From: Niastella yeongjuensis
GTDB taxonomy: Bacteria; Bacteroidota; Bacteroidia; Chitinophagales; Chitinophagaceae
Direction: 5' to 3'
NCBI RefSeq assembly: GCF_900110245.1
Contig: NZ_FOCZ01000010.1
Location: 62,001 to 126,000, forward strand
DNA: 64,000 bases
In this document: positions 16,900 to 26,496 of the stretch, piece by piece
How positions within the stretch are numbered: position 1 is the stretch's first letter
How the letters are laid out: each line of letters begins with the position of its first letter
The notes under the pieces: model-generated
Told to the model about the DNA's origin: nothing
Database searches by the model: none
The model's input: only the letters and a program-made list of their open reading frames with translations
Position numbers and translations under genes: made by a program

Positions 16900-18328
16900 G
16901 TCGCGGTTAATAAAGAACAGCTTCTGGGGTATTGCGGCCAATGGCCTGCAAAGCATATTGCTGAGCCTGTTTTTTGTGATTATAGCGCGTAAATACACTA
17001 CCAATGAATTTGCCTTTTTCTTAATAGCCAATACCATTTATCAGTTTCTCGCAGCTATCTCCACCATGGGGTTGGGACAGTGGTTCACCCGGGAGCTGGT
17101 TGATATAACCGACAAACAGGAACTGGTTAGCCGGTTTGTTAAAATACAATTATACAGTGGTGTTTTCTTTTATGTGCTCAGCATAGGGGTAGCCTTTCTA
17201 TTGTACAGCGATCCGGTGCTGCAATACCTGATCGTTCTGCTGGGGGTGAACATCATTTTCGATAACATCATCTATGCCATCAAATCGTTGAACATTGCAG
17301 AGTTCAATCAGAACAAAACATTTATTATCCTTATCATCGATTCGGTGCTTAGGTTTGCGATCGGTTGCCTGCTGTTTCTTTTTCCATTTTCCATTATGAC
17401 CTTATGCCTGTTGCTGATAGGGGTGCGGTTCATTACGCTCAATTTTTTCCTGGCCTTTGGTTCTTCAAAAACCATCAGCCTGCGGTCGTTATTACGTTAT
17501 CCGCTGGCAAGGAGTGAGGTGAAAAAGATCGTATTTGCCAACTGGCCCTTTATTATCATTGGGAGTGTGTCCATTGCCTACTGGCGCATTTCCAACATCA
17601 TTATCTCAAAAACGCTACCCCTGGCTGATGTGGCCAATTTTGAGATCTCGTTCCGGGTGTTTTCCATAGCACAGATCCTGCCGCTGATCGTATCCATGTC
17701 GGTTTTTCCGGCATTGGTGCAGCATCATAAAAATGGTACGGGGCAGGATTTCAGAAATTATTACAAGAAGGTATTCAACTATTACTTGCTGTTTGGCCTT
17801 TTTGCCTACACTTTTATTTATTCGTTTGCCGATGCCTTAATTCCCTGGGCATTTGGCAGTACCTACAATGGTACCGGCGTATTCACCAAAGAGATGTTCC
17901 TGACCATTTTGATCTTTCCTACTGCCTTGTTACAGGCGAACGTGCTGGTGGCTATGAATATGGAACGGGCCGATATGTGGTTCAATGTGGTTAGCCTGAT
18001 CCTGAATGTAATCTTTTGTTTTACGGGATTCCTGTTCGCAAAAAATCTTACTACGGTAAACCTGGCCATCTTTTTCTCCTTCCTGATCTTTCATATTTGT
18101 CAGGATATATTACTGCTGCGAAGGGGGATGGTCACCATGGGACATGTACTCAAATTCTATTTACTCACCGGTTCCTTGGCAGGGATCTATGTATTGCTGT
18201 CAATGAAATTTCCACCGGTTGCATTATTCACCGGGTATTGGCTGTTGCTGGGACTGGCTTTTATAAAGTTACCGGTTTTTAATTTTCAGCTGTCGCCCAA
18301 TACCAAACCAGAAAATAGTTTACCATGA
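16862..18328 (+). CDS. Polysaccharide flippase (Wzx, MATE-like MOP superfamily)
   Basis: The 488-residue protein has about 12-14 predicted membrane helices and an N-terminal segment SFWGIAANGLQSILLSLFFV typical of polysaccharide biosynthesis flippases. It would move undecaprenyl-linked repeat units across the inner membrane. The ATG at 16862 is chosen; a TTG two codons earlier is also possible. It overlaps the polymerase gene by 38 bases and the next glycosyltransferase by four bases (ATGA), so this is a tightly packed operon. Confidence 0.88.
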   Translation: MNKLMKLAGSLFKSRLIKNSFWGIAANGLQSILLSLFFVIIARKYTTNEFAFFLIANTIYQFLAAISTMGLGQWFTRELVDITDKQELVSRFVKIQLYSGVFFYVLSIGVAFLLYSDPVLQYLIVLLGVNIIFDNIIYAIKSLNIAEFNQNKTFIILIIDSVLRFAIGCLLFLFPFSIMTLCLLLIGVRFITLNFFLAFGSSKTISLRSLLRYPLARSEVKKIVFANWPFIIIGSVSIAYWRISNIIISKTLPLADVANFEISFRVFSIAQILPLIVSMSVFPALVQHHKNGTGQDFRNYYKKVFNYYLLFGLFAYTFIYSFADALIPWAFGSTYNGTGVFTKEMFLTILIFPTALLQANVLVAMNMERADMWFNVVSLILNVIFCFTGFLFAKNLTTVNLAIFFSFLIFHICQDILLLRRGMVTMGHVLKFYLLTGSLAGIYVLLSMKFPPVALFTGYWLLLGLAFIKLPVFNFQLSPNTKPENSLP

Positions 18329-19494
18329 CAGTAGTGTATTACATGCAGGTTTCCTTTTTGGATATTTCCATTGAACTGATCAATGTGTTGAAGAAGCATG
18401 TACAGTTACATGTGTTGATAGAATTAACACCCCACGGCAAGAACCTGACCGTGCTGGAGATTGAGAAATTCCCGGAGAGAAAAACACTGGTTACGCCAGA
18501 AGAAATACTGACCAAACGATGTTATGAGAACCTGAAGCCCTATTTTAATGGAACGGCCAGCGTACATTTTGTGATGCATCCGCATAGAACGGGTTTCTCT
18601 TATAGTACGCTGCAGGCCTCGTTCGACACCTGGAAATACATCAAACAGTTTAAGCCGGATATCCTTCATTTTGAAACATTCGGCTTGCGCACCGTTGGCA
18701 TGTTATTCTACCTGAAAGCATTCAGGAATGTATGTATCACCATTCACGATCCGGTACCGCATACCGGCGAGGATAGCTGGAAGGTAACGCTGCCCCGCAC
18801 GTTCATGTTTGGCATGCCGGGTAAAAAGAAATACATGTTCTATTCTCAATTTGCCAAACAACAATTTGAAGAGCATTATAAAAAACAAAAGCAGCATAAA
18901 ACAGTGTTGCAAATGAGCCCATACAGTTTTTTGAAAAATCTGGTAAAATCAAAAGATCAGGTACAGAAGAAATATATTCTTTTCTTTGGCCGCTTATCGC
19001 CTTACAAAGGCATCGATGATCTGTTAAATGCCATGCCGGCGGTATTCAGGGAGTTTCCCAATGAACACCTGGTCATTGCCGGTAAAACGGTTCACGGGTT
19101 TGACATAGATGGCGAGGTTACCAGCAAATACAGGGATAATATCACGATACTTGATAAACACATTCCCAATGAAGAGCTGGCCATGCTGATACAGGAAGCA
19201 AAATTTATTGTTTGCCCATATAAAGATGCTACACAAAGCGGCGTACTGATGACCGCGTTTGGATTGAATACCCCGGTGATCGCCACCAATGTGGGATCAT
19301 TCCCCGAATTTATCAGGGAAAATGTGAATGGCTTACTGGTTCCACCCAATAACCCGGAAAAGCTGGCAGAAGGTATATGCTTTGCTTTACGTAACGACCA
19401 TTATAAAGTACTTGCTCAAAACATTAATAGTACCCAGGCTGAGGAAATGTGGGAAGGAAATACCGAGATTTTACTAAAAGCATATGCATCGTAG
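18325..19494 (+). CDS. GT4-family glycosyltransferase
   Basis: The 389-residue protein has a GT-B fold pattern: ILFFGRLSPYKGIDDLLNAM opens the second Rossmann domain, followed by the acceptor region VCPYKDATQSGVLMTAFGLNTPVIATNVGSFPEFI and VNGLLVPPNNPEKLA. The first glutamate of the usual E-x7-E pair is replaced in this protein (TQSGVLMTAFG), which is a variation also found in active relatives. It likely adds one sugar to the lipid-linked repeat unit on the cytoplasmic face. The start overlaps the flippase stop by four bases. Its stop codon TAG at 19492-19494 is the first part of a tandem repeat array. Confidence 0.86.
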   Translation: MTVVYYMQVSFLDISIELINVLKKHVQLHVLIELTPHGKNLTVLEIEKFPERKTLVTPEEILTKRCYENLKPYFNGTASVHFVMHPHRTGFSYSTLQASFDTWKYIKQFKPDILHFETFGLRTVGMLFYLKAFRNVCITIHDPVPHTGEDSWKVTLPRTFMFGMPGKKKYMFYSQFAKQQFEEHYKKQKQHKTVLQMSPYSFLKNLVKSKDQVQKKYILFFGRLSPYKGIDDLLNAMPAVFREFPNEHLVIAGKTVHGFDIDGEVTSKYRDNITILDKHIPNEELAMLIQEAKFIVCPYKDATQSGVLMTAFGLNTPVIATNVGSFPEFIRENVNGLLVPPNNPEKLAEGICFALRNDHYKVLAQNINSTQAEEMWEGNTEILLKAYAS

Positions 19495-19560
19495 TTGATC
19501 AGTTAATCAGTTGACGAGTTAACATGTTGACGGGTTAACAGGATTGACAAAGTTGATATG
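19494..19560. repeat. Period-8 repeat GTTRAnnn abutting a stop codon
   Basis: GTTGATCA, GTTAATCA, GTTGACGA, GTTAACAT, GTTGACGG and GTTAACAG follow each other with an 8-base period, then decay. The G of the preceding TAG stop is the first base of the first unit. Similar units occur at 23346-23417, and its tail TTGACAAAGTTGATA is shared with 33654-33689. Confidence 0.85.
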
Positions 19561-19622
19561 GAGGGCGGCCGACACTGCTTACCGCTTATAGCTTACAGCT
19601 GTTTTCAAACAACAATATTCTC

Positions 19623-20855
19623 ATGAAGAAAGTATTATTAAGTGCGTATGCCTGTTCGCCTATTAGAGGAAGCGAACCTGGCAATGGTTGGAGCTGGGCG
19701 TTGAACCTGGCATTGCAAGGGTATGATGTATGGTGTTTAACCAATGTAGAAGACAGGGAAGCGACAGAAGAAGAATTGCGCAAATTGGGGTTGCCCAATC
19801 TGCACATTGTTTTTGTGGAACTGAAATTCAACCTCGATAAAAGATTGTTGAACGCTTCTTCCAAAACCATATATCTGCATTACTACCTGTGGCGCAAAAA
19901 AGCTGCCCGTATTGCCATGCAGTTACACCGGAAAATGCATTTCGATGTAGCGCATCACGTAACGTTTGGTAGTTTTCAGCAGGGTACTTTTTTATGGAAG
20001 CTGAAAGATACCCGCATCATCTTTGGCCCCGTAGGGGGCGGACAGGAAGCCCTGCCGGCGTTTAAAGAATATTTTGGAAAGGCCTGGCAAATTGAACAGA
20101 TCCGCAGCCTGATCTCAAAACTGAGTATAAAGTTCAGTGCTAACTTAAAGAACACTGTTACCCGTTCAGATCATATTCTGGTAACCAACCAGGATACCGC
20201 CAATATTGTACAGAAGATAAAAACACAAGCCCCGCAAAACATTCACCTGATCCTGGATAATGCCATTCCGTTATCCATGCAGCACATGGAATACATTGAC
20301 CGCAAACCGGGCAAACAGATCAACCTGCTGTGGGTGGGCAGAATGTTACCCCGTAAAGGTTTGAACCTGATCCTGCATGCGTTGTCGCTGGTGCCTGAAG
20401 ACGTTGACTACACGTTTACGATTGTCGGCGGCGGCGAACAATACCAGTTTTTACAAGGCTGGATAGAACAATATGGGCTGGACCCGAAACGCCTGCGCAT
20501 CCTGGGCCAGATCCCTTTTCATGAAGTGGTGCACCACTATGAGCAGGCAGATGTTTTTATTTTCTGCTCGCTGCGCGATTCCTGTCCGGCCCAGTTGAAT
20601 GAAGCGATGGCTTTCGGGCTGCCGATAATCTGTCTCGATCTTCATGGTTCTTCGCTGGCGGTAAGCAGTGATTGCGGTATAAAGGTAAAACCTACAACAA
20701 AAGAAGAAACTGCACAGGGAATTGCCAAAGCAATCATCCGCTTGCATGAAGATACCGGGTTCAGAAAGGAATGCTCGGTAAATGCATACAACTATGCCAA
20801 GAGCAATACCTGGGAACGCAAAGTGCATTTAATAACCTCTCAATTCTACAATTAA
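19623..20855 (+). CDS. GT4-family glycosyltransferase
   Basis: The 410-residue GT-B enzyme begins MKKVLLSAYACSPIRGSEPG, with GNGWSW, typical of a GT4 subgroup that recognises nucleotide-sugar donors through the G-rich N-terminal loop. The C-terminal half has LLWVGRMLPRKGLNLILHAL, IVGGGEQ, and RDSCPAQLNEAMAFGLPIICLD. It is likely a sugar transferase acting on the repeat unit. The ATG at 19623 is preceded by a 128-base spacer with the repeat array, longer than between other genes of the cluster. Confidence 0.87.
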   Translation: MKKVLLSAYACSPIRGSEPGNGWSWALNLALQGYDVWCLTNVEDREATEEELRKLGLPNLHIVFVELKFNLDKRLLNASSKTIYLHYYLWRKKAARIAMQLHRKMHFDVAHHVTFGSFQQGTFLWKLKDTRIIFGPVGGGQEALPAFKEYFGKAWQIEQIRSLISKLSIKFSANLKNTVTRSDHILVTNQDTANIVQKIKTQAPQNIHLILDNAIPLSMQHMEYIDRKPGKQINLLWVGRMLPRKGLNLILHALSLVPEDVDYTFTIVGGGEQYQFLQGWIEQYGLDPKRLRILGQIPFHEVVHHYEQADVFIFCSLRDSCPAQLNEAMAFGLPIICLDLHGSSLAVSSDCGIKVKPTTKEETAQGIAKAIIRLHEDTGFRKECSVNAYNYAKSNTWERKVHLITSQFYN

Positions 20856-21955
20856 TGGCTCAACGGATCTTGGTGGGGGTGCCACCAAAACATCACGTTC
20901 TTTTATCACAGGATGAAATTGCAGGTTTCACCGACCTGGGATATTCCTGTAAACCTGTTACGTATGGCCGTAACGATGCAACTGCCGGCAAGATCAAAAA
21001 AGTATGGGGCACTGTGGGGAAAGCATTTAATGTGGTGAAAGAGCTCTATGCTTTTAAACCGCATATCTTATATCTCAACTCACGGTTTGAACCTGTTGGT
21101 TCTGTTCGTGATTTTATAACCATTCTCATCATCAGGCTCTTTTATTTCCACAATGTAAAAATTGTAATCAAGACCCATGGTTCGGATATCTCCATACTAG
21201 AACGGGAAGCGTTTTTTTACCGTCGGCTATTGATCCCCTTTTTGAGGAAACATGTGGTGGCATGGTTCTTTTTATCGAACGATGAGAAAGAGTTGGTGCG
21301 GAAATATGATCCCGAATTAGCACGGAAAGTATTTGTTACTGCCAATATAGTTGACCCCGGTCGTTCGGTAGCGTCACTGGCCTTCCGGGAAAAATATTCA
21401 TTGGACGAAAACAAATTCAAAGTATTGTTTTGCGGCCGCATGGTGCGTGCGAAAGGGGTGTTCAGTTTGTTGGAGAGCATTCCGTTGCTTTCGTGTAAGG
21501 ACGATTGTCAGATCGTTTTTGTGGGCGATGGGCCCGACATGGCAGCGTTGAAGAAAAGAGCGGAGGAGTTGAACATAACTGCCTATACACGTTTCCCGGG
21601 TTTTGTTCCCGATCATGAATGTGATCATTTTTACGCCAATGCCGATATGCTTGCATTCCCTACCTATGACAGTGAAGGATTTCCCATGGCGTTGTTTAAA
21701 TCGGTTGCAGCCGGTTTGCCGGTGATCACTTCCTGCATCAGGGCCGCCAAAGATCATTTATCAGAACCCGATAATGTGTTGTGGGTAGATGGCCAGTCGG
21801 CAGAAAGTGTAGCAAAAGCAATCGATACGTTATACGATAACCATGCATTACGAAATGCCATGTCACAAAACAACCGGATAATCGCAAAGAAGTTTACCCG
21901 GCTGGAAGTATGTGCCGGCATGCACGAAGTAATGATGTCGCTTAGTCATTCCTGA
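20855..21955 (+). CDS. GT4-family glycosyltransferase
   Basis: The start is taken as the ATG at 20855 (MAQRILVGVPPKHHVL, 366 residues), which overlaps the preceding stop by one base (TAATG). The frame is open further upstream, but that part lies inside the previous gene. The protein shows KTHGSDISILEREAFF, VLFCGRMVRAKGVFSLLESI, IVFVGDGPDM and FPTYDSEGFPMALFKSVAAG, all typical of GT4 enzymes. It acts on the lipid-linked oligosaccharide in the cytoplasm. Donor and acceptor cannot be told from sequence. Confidence 0.87.
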   Translation: MAQRILVGVPPKHHVLLSQDEIAGFTDLGYSCKPVTYGRNDATAGKIKKVWGTVGKAFNVVKELYAFKPHILYLNSRFEPVGSVRDFITILIIRLFYFHNVKIVIKTHGSDISILEREAFFYRRLLIPFLRKHVVAWFFLSNDEKELVRKYDPELARKVFVTANIVDPGRSVASLAFREKYSLDENKFKVLFCGRMVRAKGVFSLLESIPLLSCKDDCQIVFVGDGPDMAALKKRAEELNITAYTRFPGFVPDHECDHFYANADMLAFPTYDSEGFPMALFKSVAAGLPVITSCIRAAKDHLSEPDNVLWVDGQSAESVAKAIDTLYDNHALRNAMSQNNRIIAKKFTRLEVCAGMHEVMMSLSHS

Positions 21956-22008
21956 CTAAATGTTGATGACCGACCACTTAGTTAAAACAAACCCTGTAAA
22001 TAATCAAT

Positions 22009-22566
22009 ATGTCGATTATAAATGTAATCAGGCAAATGCGAGACCTTTTGCTGCGCAAAGTGCTGTACCGGCGCTATGATATAGCAGAAGGGTTCCATGC
22101 CGGTTTACGGGTGCGTATCTGGGGAAGGCAAAAAGTTGTGATTGGGCGTAACTTCTATATTGGCAGGGATTCCTTTATTGAAGCGGATGTAGTAATTGGC
22201 AATAATGTAATGTTCGGCAACAGGGTGGCCATTATAGGACGCTACGATCATCATTATCAAAAGCCAGGAGTACCTATTCGCCTGGCAGAACAGATCAGGG
22301 ATCCTGCATATAATTGGAAAGGGCTCGGTATGGTCACCGTCATCGAAGATGATGTGTGGATCGGATACGGGTCTACGGTACTGTGTGGTGTGAACATTGG
22401 GGAAGGAAGCATTATTGGCGCCGGTTCGCTGGTAACAAAAGATGTGGAGCCCTATTCCATTTATGCAGGCGTTCCTGCCCGAAAAGTAAGAAGCCGTTTT
22501 GACGATCCCCTCGACTTACAAACCCACCTTAAACTGGTTCAGTCCAAATATTACGGCAAACTGTAA
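22009..22566 (+). CDS. Left-handed beta-helix acyltransferase (hexapeptide repeat family)
   Basis: The 185-residue protein has the hexapeptide-repeat pattern VVIGRNFYIGRDSFIEADVVIGNNV and later VIEDDVWIGYGSTVLCGVNI, IGEGSIIGAGSLVTKDVEPY and the closing YAGVPARKVRSR. It resembles WcaF/maltose O-acetyltransferase relatives that acetylate sugars using acetyl-CoA and act as trimers. The catalytic histidine is probably in the GRYDHHYQ segment. In this cluster it likely O-acetylates a residue of the exopolysaccharide. It is separated from its neighbours by 53 and 26 bases. Confidence 0.88.
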   Translation: MSIINVIRQMRDLLLRKVLYRRYDIAEGFHAGLRVRIWGRQKVVIGRNFYIGRDSFIEADVVIGNNVMFGNRVAIIGRYDHHYQKPGVPIRLAEQIRDPAYNWKGLGMVTVIEDDVWIGYGSTVLCGVNIGEGSIIGAGSLVTKDVEPYSIYAGVPARKVRSRFDDPLDLQTHLKLVQSKYYGKL

Positions 22567-22592
22567 AATTCATCCCCAAAATACTTATTGGT

Positions 22593-23357
22593 ATGGAAAG
22601 GAAAAGTATTATCAACTTTGGTATTACAACGGGCAACTATTCTTCTTTCGTAAGCAACATTGTTACGATGGCGCATCACAAAGAAAGCGCCAATGTATGC
22701 GTAGCCAATGTGCACATGTTCATTGAAGCCTACAAAGACAAATCATTCAACAACATCATCAACGATGCTACCATGGTAACACCCGATGGCAAACCGCTTA
22801 CCTGGGTGTTGAACTATGTTTATGGCATCAGGCAGGATCGGGTAGCCGGTATGGACCTGTTACCAGACCTGTTACAACAAATGATGTTGAAAAGGCTGCC
22901 GGCTTTCTTTTATGGTGGTACGCCTGCCTTGCTGGAAAAAACGGAACACTACTTACGATATGCATTTCCTTATTTGCCCATTGCCGGTATGTACAGTCCG
23001 CCCTTCAGACCAGCGACACCGGAAGAGGAGAACCAGCTGGTGGAGCGGATCAATAACTCGGGCGCTGCCGTAGTACTGGTGATCCTCGGTTGTCCCAAAC
23101 AGGAACGATGGATGGCATCGATGAAAGGCCGGATCAATGCCGTGATGATTGGCGTAGGAGGGGCCCTGCCTGTAATGGTAGGCATGCAAAAACGCGCACC
23201 ATCCTGGTTGCAGGGCATGGGGCTTGAATGGTTGTACCGGTTGATGCAGGAACCAAGACGGTTGTTTAAACGGTATGTTGTTACTAATTCCCTGTTTATA
23301 TACTTATTCTTCAAGAAGATCTTTAAGGTACATGGGGTGAGGAAGTTGACAAGTTGA
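22593..23357 (+). CDS. WecG/TagA/CpsF-family glycosyltransferase (GT26)
   Basis: The 254-residue protein has the GT26 blocks ANVHMFIEAYKD, VTPDGKPLTWVL, VAGMDLLPDLL, VVLVILGCPKQERWM and IGVGGALPVMVG. Members add ManNAc or similar sugars, often ManNAcA, to lipid-linked intermediates. The T-P-D-G motif replaces the common N-A-D-G, with the catalytic aspartate retained. The last codons and the TGA stop (23355-23357) lie inside a period-8 repeat array that starts at 23346, so the C-terminal residues KLTS come from repeat DNA. It probably works in the middle of repeat-unit assembly. Confidence 0.9.
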   Translation: MERKSIINFGITTGNYSSFVSNIVTMAHHKESANVCVANVHMFIEAYKDKSFNNIINDATMVTPDGKPLTWVLNYVYGIRQDRVAGMDLLPDLLQQMMLKRLPAFFYGGTPALLEKTEHYLRYAFPYLPIAGMYSPPFRPATPEEENQLVERINNSGAAVVLVILGCPKQERWMASMKGRINAVMIGVGGALPVMVGMQKRAPSWLQGMGLEWLYRLMQEPRRLFKRYVVTNSLFIYLFFKKIFKVHGVRKLTS

Positions 23358-23417
23358 GCAGTTGACAAGTTGAGCAGTTGACAAGTTAACCAGTTGACAA
23401 GTTAACCAGTTAACCAG
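23346..23417. repeat. Period-8 repeat GTTGACAA/GTTGAGCA/GTTAACCA
   Basis: Nine consecutive 8-base units run from within the last codons of the GT26 gene to 23417. The gene's stop codon is formed inside the second unit. The unit resembles the array at 19494-19560. Confidence 0.92.
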
Positions 23418-23429
23418 GAGTGTATTTCT

Positions 23430-23500
23430 CTCTGCCTTCTGCCCTCTGCCTTCTGCCCTTCTGCCCTTCTGCCCTTCTGCCCTTTGCCTTCACCTTCACC
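23430..23500. repeat. CTCTGCC/TTCTGCC repeat array
   Basis: Four 7-base units (alternating CTCTGCC and TTCTGCC) pass into three 8-base units (CTTCTGCC), one CTTTGCC and two TTCACC units. This is the reverse complement of the GGCAGAR family at 2081 and 31918. It ends 20 bases before the next gene. Confidence 0.92.
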
Positions 23501-23520
23501 ATTATCAATAACTAGCGTGT

Positions 23521-24912
23521 ATGAATAGCAGATTTTTGCGCCATTTACAGCTGACCTTACTGGCAATGGACCTGGTGGCCATTAATATGGTTTTCTTTAT
23601 AGCCCGGTTCTTTTTCAGAAGGGAAATGCTGATAGAGGCGTATGTAGAGTATACCTATTTTGGGGTTTACCTAACCGTAGCCTGGCTGATAGTTGCCTTC
23701 TCGAACAACGTATACCATGAGCGCAATATATTTACCTTTGAATTGTTTGCCGGGCGATCGACCCGGGCCTTTTTGTACTTCCTGCTCATGATCTGTGCGT
23801 TTTTGTTCTTCTCCCATTGGTTTATTATCTCCCGGTTGTTTATTGCAGTGATCATTTGCGGAACTCCTTTACTGCTTACCTGTAACCGGTTTTTATACCT
23901 GGCCGTTTATCATTATTTTAAAAAGAAAGATTCCTTTTCACATAAAGTGGTGGTGCTGGGATACAACGATCTGTCGAGACGACTGGTTGATTACCTCGAA
24001 GAAGACGGTGTGAATAAAGAAGTAGTTGGTTATTGCGAAGAAGTGGAAAACATCCATGAGTTGTCACGGTATCCTATTCTGGGGAGTATCAATAAAGCAC
24101 TGGACGTATGTAAAGATTATGGAGCTACAGAAATATATTCAACCATAGTGCCGGAACAAAATCCGGGTATCTACCGGCTGATCAAAAAAGCCGATCAAAA
24201 CTGTATCCGTTTCCGCATAGTGCCCGATATTGGGGCCCTGGTAAAACGGCAGGTGTATATCGATTACCTGAATGAGATCCCGGTATTGTCGTTACGAAAA
24301 GAACCGTTGGATGACCTGGGCAACAAGATCAGAAAACGCATATTTGATATTTTAGTGAGTGGCCTTGTTACCATCTTCATTCTTTCCTGGCTGATCCCCC
24401 TTATTGGGTTGTTGATAAAACTGGAATCGAAAGGACCCATTTTCTTCAGACAACAACGCAGCGGACAGGATAATAAATCTTTCTGGTGTTTTAAGTTCAG
24501 AAGTATGCAGGTGAATGACAATGCGAACACCATGCAGGCAACCCGTAACGATGCCCGCATTACCAAGCTGGGGCAGTTCCTGCGGCGTACCAGCCTGGAT
24601 GAGTTTCCGCAATTTTTGAATGTGCTGATGGGCGATATGAGTATTGTAGGACCACGTCCGCACATGTTGAAGCATACCGCAGACTACTCAAAGATCATCG
24701 ATGAATATATGATCCGTCAGTTTCTGAAACCCGGTATTACCGGCTGGGCGCAGGTGAACGGGTTCAGAGGTGAAACAAAAACACTCGATCAAATGCAAAA
24801 GCGGGTTGAGTACGATCTGTGGTATATGGAGAACTGGAGTTTGTGGCTGGATATGAAGATCATGTTCCTGACCGTATTTAACACTATAAAAGGCGAAGAG
24901 AATGCATTCTAA
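23521..24912 (+). CDS. Undecaprenyl-phosphate sugar phosphotransferase (WcaJ-type priming enzyme)
   Basis: The 463-residue protein has four to five N-terminal membrane segments, a CoA_binding_3-like cytoplasmic domain (HKVVVLGYNDLSRRLVDYL) and a C-terminal bacterial sugar transferase domain (PF02397). The catalytic part shows KRIFDILVSG, a re-entrant membrane helix, KGPIFFRQQRSG, FWCFKFRSM, LDEFPQFLNVLMGDMSIVGPRPH and PGITGWAQVNGFRGET. It transfers a sugar-1-phosphate, often glucose, from its UDP donor to undecaprenyl phosphate and so starts each repeat unit. It sits late in the cluster, after two repeat arrays, and its stop overlaps the VanZ-like gene. Confidence 0.93.
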   Translation: MNSRFLRHLQLTLLAMDLVAINMVFFIARFFFRREMLIEAYVEYTYFGVYLTVAWLIVAFSNNVYHERNIFTFELFAGRSTRAFLYFLLMICAFLFFSHWFIISRLFIAVIICGTPLLLTCNRFLYLAVYHYFKKKDSFSHKVVVLGYNDLSRRLVDYLEEDGVNKEVVGYCEEVENIHELSRYPILGSINKALDVCKDYGATEIYSTIVPEQNPGIYRLIKKADQNCIRFRIVPDIGALVKRQVYIDYLNEIPVLSLRKEPLDDLGNKIRKRIFDILVSGLVTIFILSWLIPLIGLLIKLESKGPIFFRQQRSGQDNKSFWCFKFRSMQVNDNANTMQATRNDARITKLGQFLRRTSLDEFPQFLNVLMGDMSIVGPRPHMLKHTADYSKIIDEYMIRQFLKPGITGWAQVNGFRGETKTLDQMQKRVEYDLWYMENWSLWLDMKIMFLTVFNTIKGEENAF

Positions 24913-25291
24913 GACAGAGATAACGAAAGTAGAAAGAAGTGAAGGGGCGGGTAAGATATTTTTGTTTATCGCCTTGCTTATTATAACCGGATTATTTTGT
25001 GAATGGCCCAATTTTCACCCCGAGCATTATTTCGGCGCCGAATATCATTGGTGGCTCGATATGATCTTTCACGGGGGGTATTATTTTGTGATCACCATTC
25101 TGTTGTATATTATTTTCTGCCGTGGCCGCCATAAAGGCGTGTTCTGGATAGCGGTATTTTTATCTTCCGGCCTTTTTGAAATATGCCAATCCTTTGTTCC
25201 CGGAAGGTCAGTATCCCTGCTGGATATGACCAGTAATTTCCTGGGCATTACGCTTGCTACGCTGATCTGTTCCTTATTTTACAGATCATGA
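24902..25291 (+). CDS. VanZ-like small membrane protein
   Basis: The 129-residue protein has four membrane segments (IFLFIALLIITGLF, MIFHGGYYFVITILLYIIF, VFWIAVFLSSGLFEICQSF and FLGITLATLICSLF). The VanZ-family polar residues are in place: D-x-x-x-H-x-x-x-Y in LDMIFHGGYY, E and Q in FEICQSFVPGRS, and D in LLDMTSN. VanZ homologues occur in many exopolysaccharide clusters with no settled role. The start overlaps the preceding gene by 11 bases. Confidence 0.85.
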   Translation: MHSKTEITKVERSEGAGKIFLFIALLIITGLFCEWPNFHPEHYFGAEYHWWLDMIFHGGYYFVITILLYIIFCRGRHKGVFWIAVFLSSGLFEICQSFVPGRSVSLLDMTSNFLGITLATLICSLFYRS

Positions 25292-25339
25292 TCCCGCCAT
25301 ATATCTTGTTGTTTTCCTACGAAAAATCAAATTATCCGG

Positions 25340-26443
25340 ATGATGCGACCAAGGATCTTATTCATTGTTCAACTTCCGCCTCCTATTCATGGTGTAACCA
25401 TAATGAACCAACATACGGTTGATAATCCTAATTGGAAATCGAAGTATGATGTAAAAACTTTACCGCTGCATTTTGGCCAAACATTGGGCGACATTGGCAA
25501 AATAACCCCATTGAAAATGGTGCATATGGTGGGGTTTTTGTTCAGGCTTTGCGGTATTCTCATTAGCTTCCGGCCATCCCTGGTATATTTTACCATTGTG
25601 CCTACGGGAAAAATATTTTACCGGGACGCATTGATCACCTCGCTGATCAAATTGTTTCGTCGCCGTATTGTTTTTCATTTGCACAAAAGAGGCATTGAAG
25701 AGATGGCCGCCGGTTCCCGCCACAAACGGTGGCTGTTAAAGAAAACATTCCGCAATACAAAGGTGATCTGCCTGTCGAAAAAACTGACGGCAGACATTCG
25801 TACGGTATATAAACCGGAGCCCTTTGTGCTGCTCAATGGCATCGAGGTCGTAAATAAAAAGATCATTGAACGTGATCCGGCCGCGCCCCGCATCTTATAC
25901 CTTTCCAACCTGGTAATAAATAAAGGCATAGAAGTGTTTCTGCAAAGTCTGGTTGAATTGCATAAACAGGGCTGTGCATTTCATGCCAGTGTAGTGGGCG
26001 CGCCGGTTGATTATACGCTCGATGATGCAAATGCATTTTGTGAACGGGCTGGTATTGCGCACCTGGTTGAGATTACGGGACCTAAGTTCGGCGCCGATAA
26101 ATTCAACGAACTGGCCAGGGCCGATATTTTCGTATTGCCGTCCTTTAGCGAATGTGTGCCGCTGACGATCCTGGAGGCCATGCAGTTCGGATTACCGGTG
26201 GTGGCCACCAGCGTAGGCGGTATTCCCGATATTCTACAGGATGGCGTAAACGGACTACTGGTGCAACCGGGCAATATAAAAGAATTAACCGGCCGGCTGC
26301 AGCATTTATTAGTAAATAAAACAGCACGTATACAAATGGGCTATAGCGCCCGGGAACGTTTTATGCAGCGTTACACCCTCGCAAAGTTTTATGAAGGGCT
26401 GACGGATATCTTTGAGCAGTCATTGCACGATAAACACCGGTAG
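25340..26443 (+). CDS. GT4-family glycosyltransferase
   Basis: The 367-residue GT-B enzyme begins [21 protein letters not shown], with the Gly-rich donor loop, and has [40 protein letters not shown] with the E-x7-E glutamates, and [21 protein letters not shown]. It is the last gene of the exopolysaccharide cluster. A second methionine directly follows the first. It follows the VanZ-like gene by 48 bases. Confidence 0.88.
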   Translation: MMRPRILFIVQLPPPIHGVTIMNQHTVDNPNWKSKYDVKTLPLHFGQTLGDIGKITPLKMVHMVGFLFRLCGILISFRPSLVYFTIVPTGKIFYRDALITSLIKLFRRRIVFHLHKRGIEEMAAGSRHKRWLLKKTFRNTKVICLSKKLTADIRTVYKPEPFVLLNGIEVVNKKIIERDPAAPRILYLSNLVINKGIEVFLQSLVELHKQGCAFHASVVGAPVDYTLDDANAFCERAGIAHLVEITGPKFGADKFNELARADIFVLPSFSECVPLTILEAMQFGLPVVATSVGGIPDILQDGVNGLLVQPGNIKELTGRLQHLLVNKTARIQMGYSARERFMQRYTLAKFYEGLTDIFEQSLHDKHR

Positions 26444-26496
26444 CAGGAAAGATATTTATTCGTTATTTTAGTGTCGGTAATAAAATACCTGCACAT

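Noticed and set aside
8947-21982. The shared 11-mer GACCGACCACT at about 8947 and 21968
   Set aside because: Two copies of 11 bases without symmetry or further extension may be chance.
23346-23500. A CRISPR array
   Set aside because: Units of 7-8 bases follow each other directly with no unique spacers, and no cas genes are in the window.
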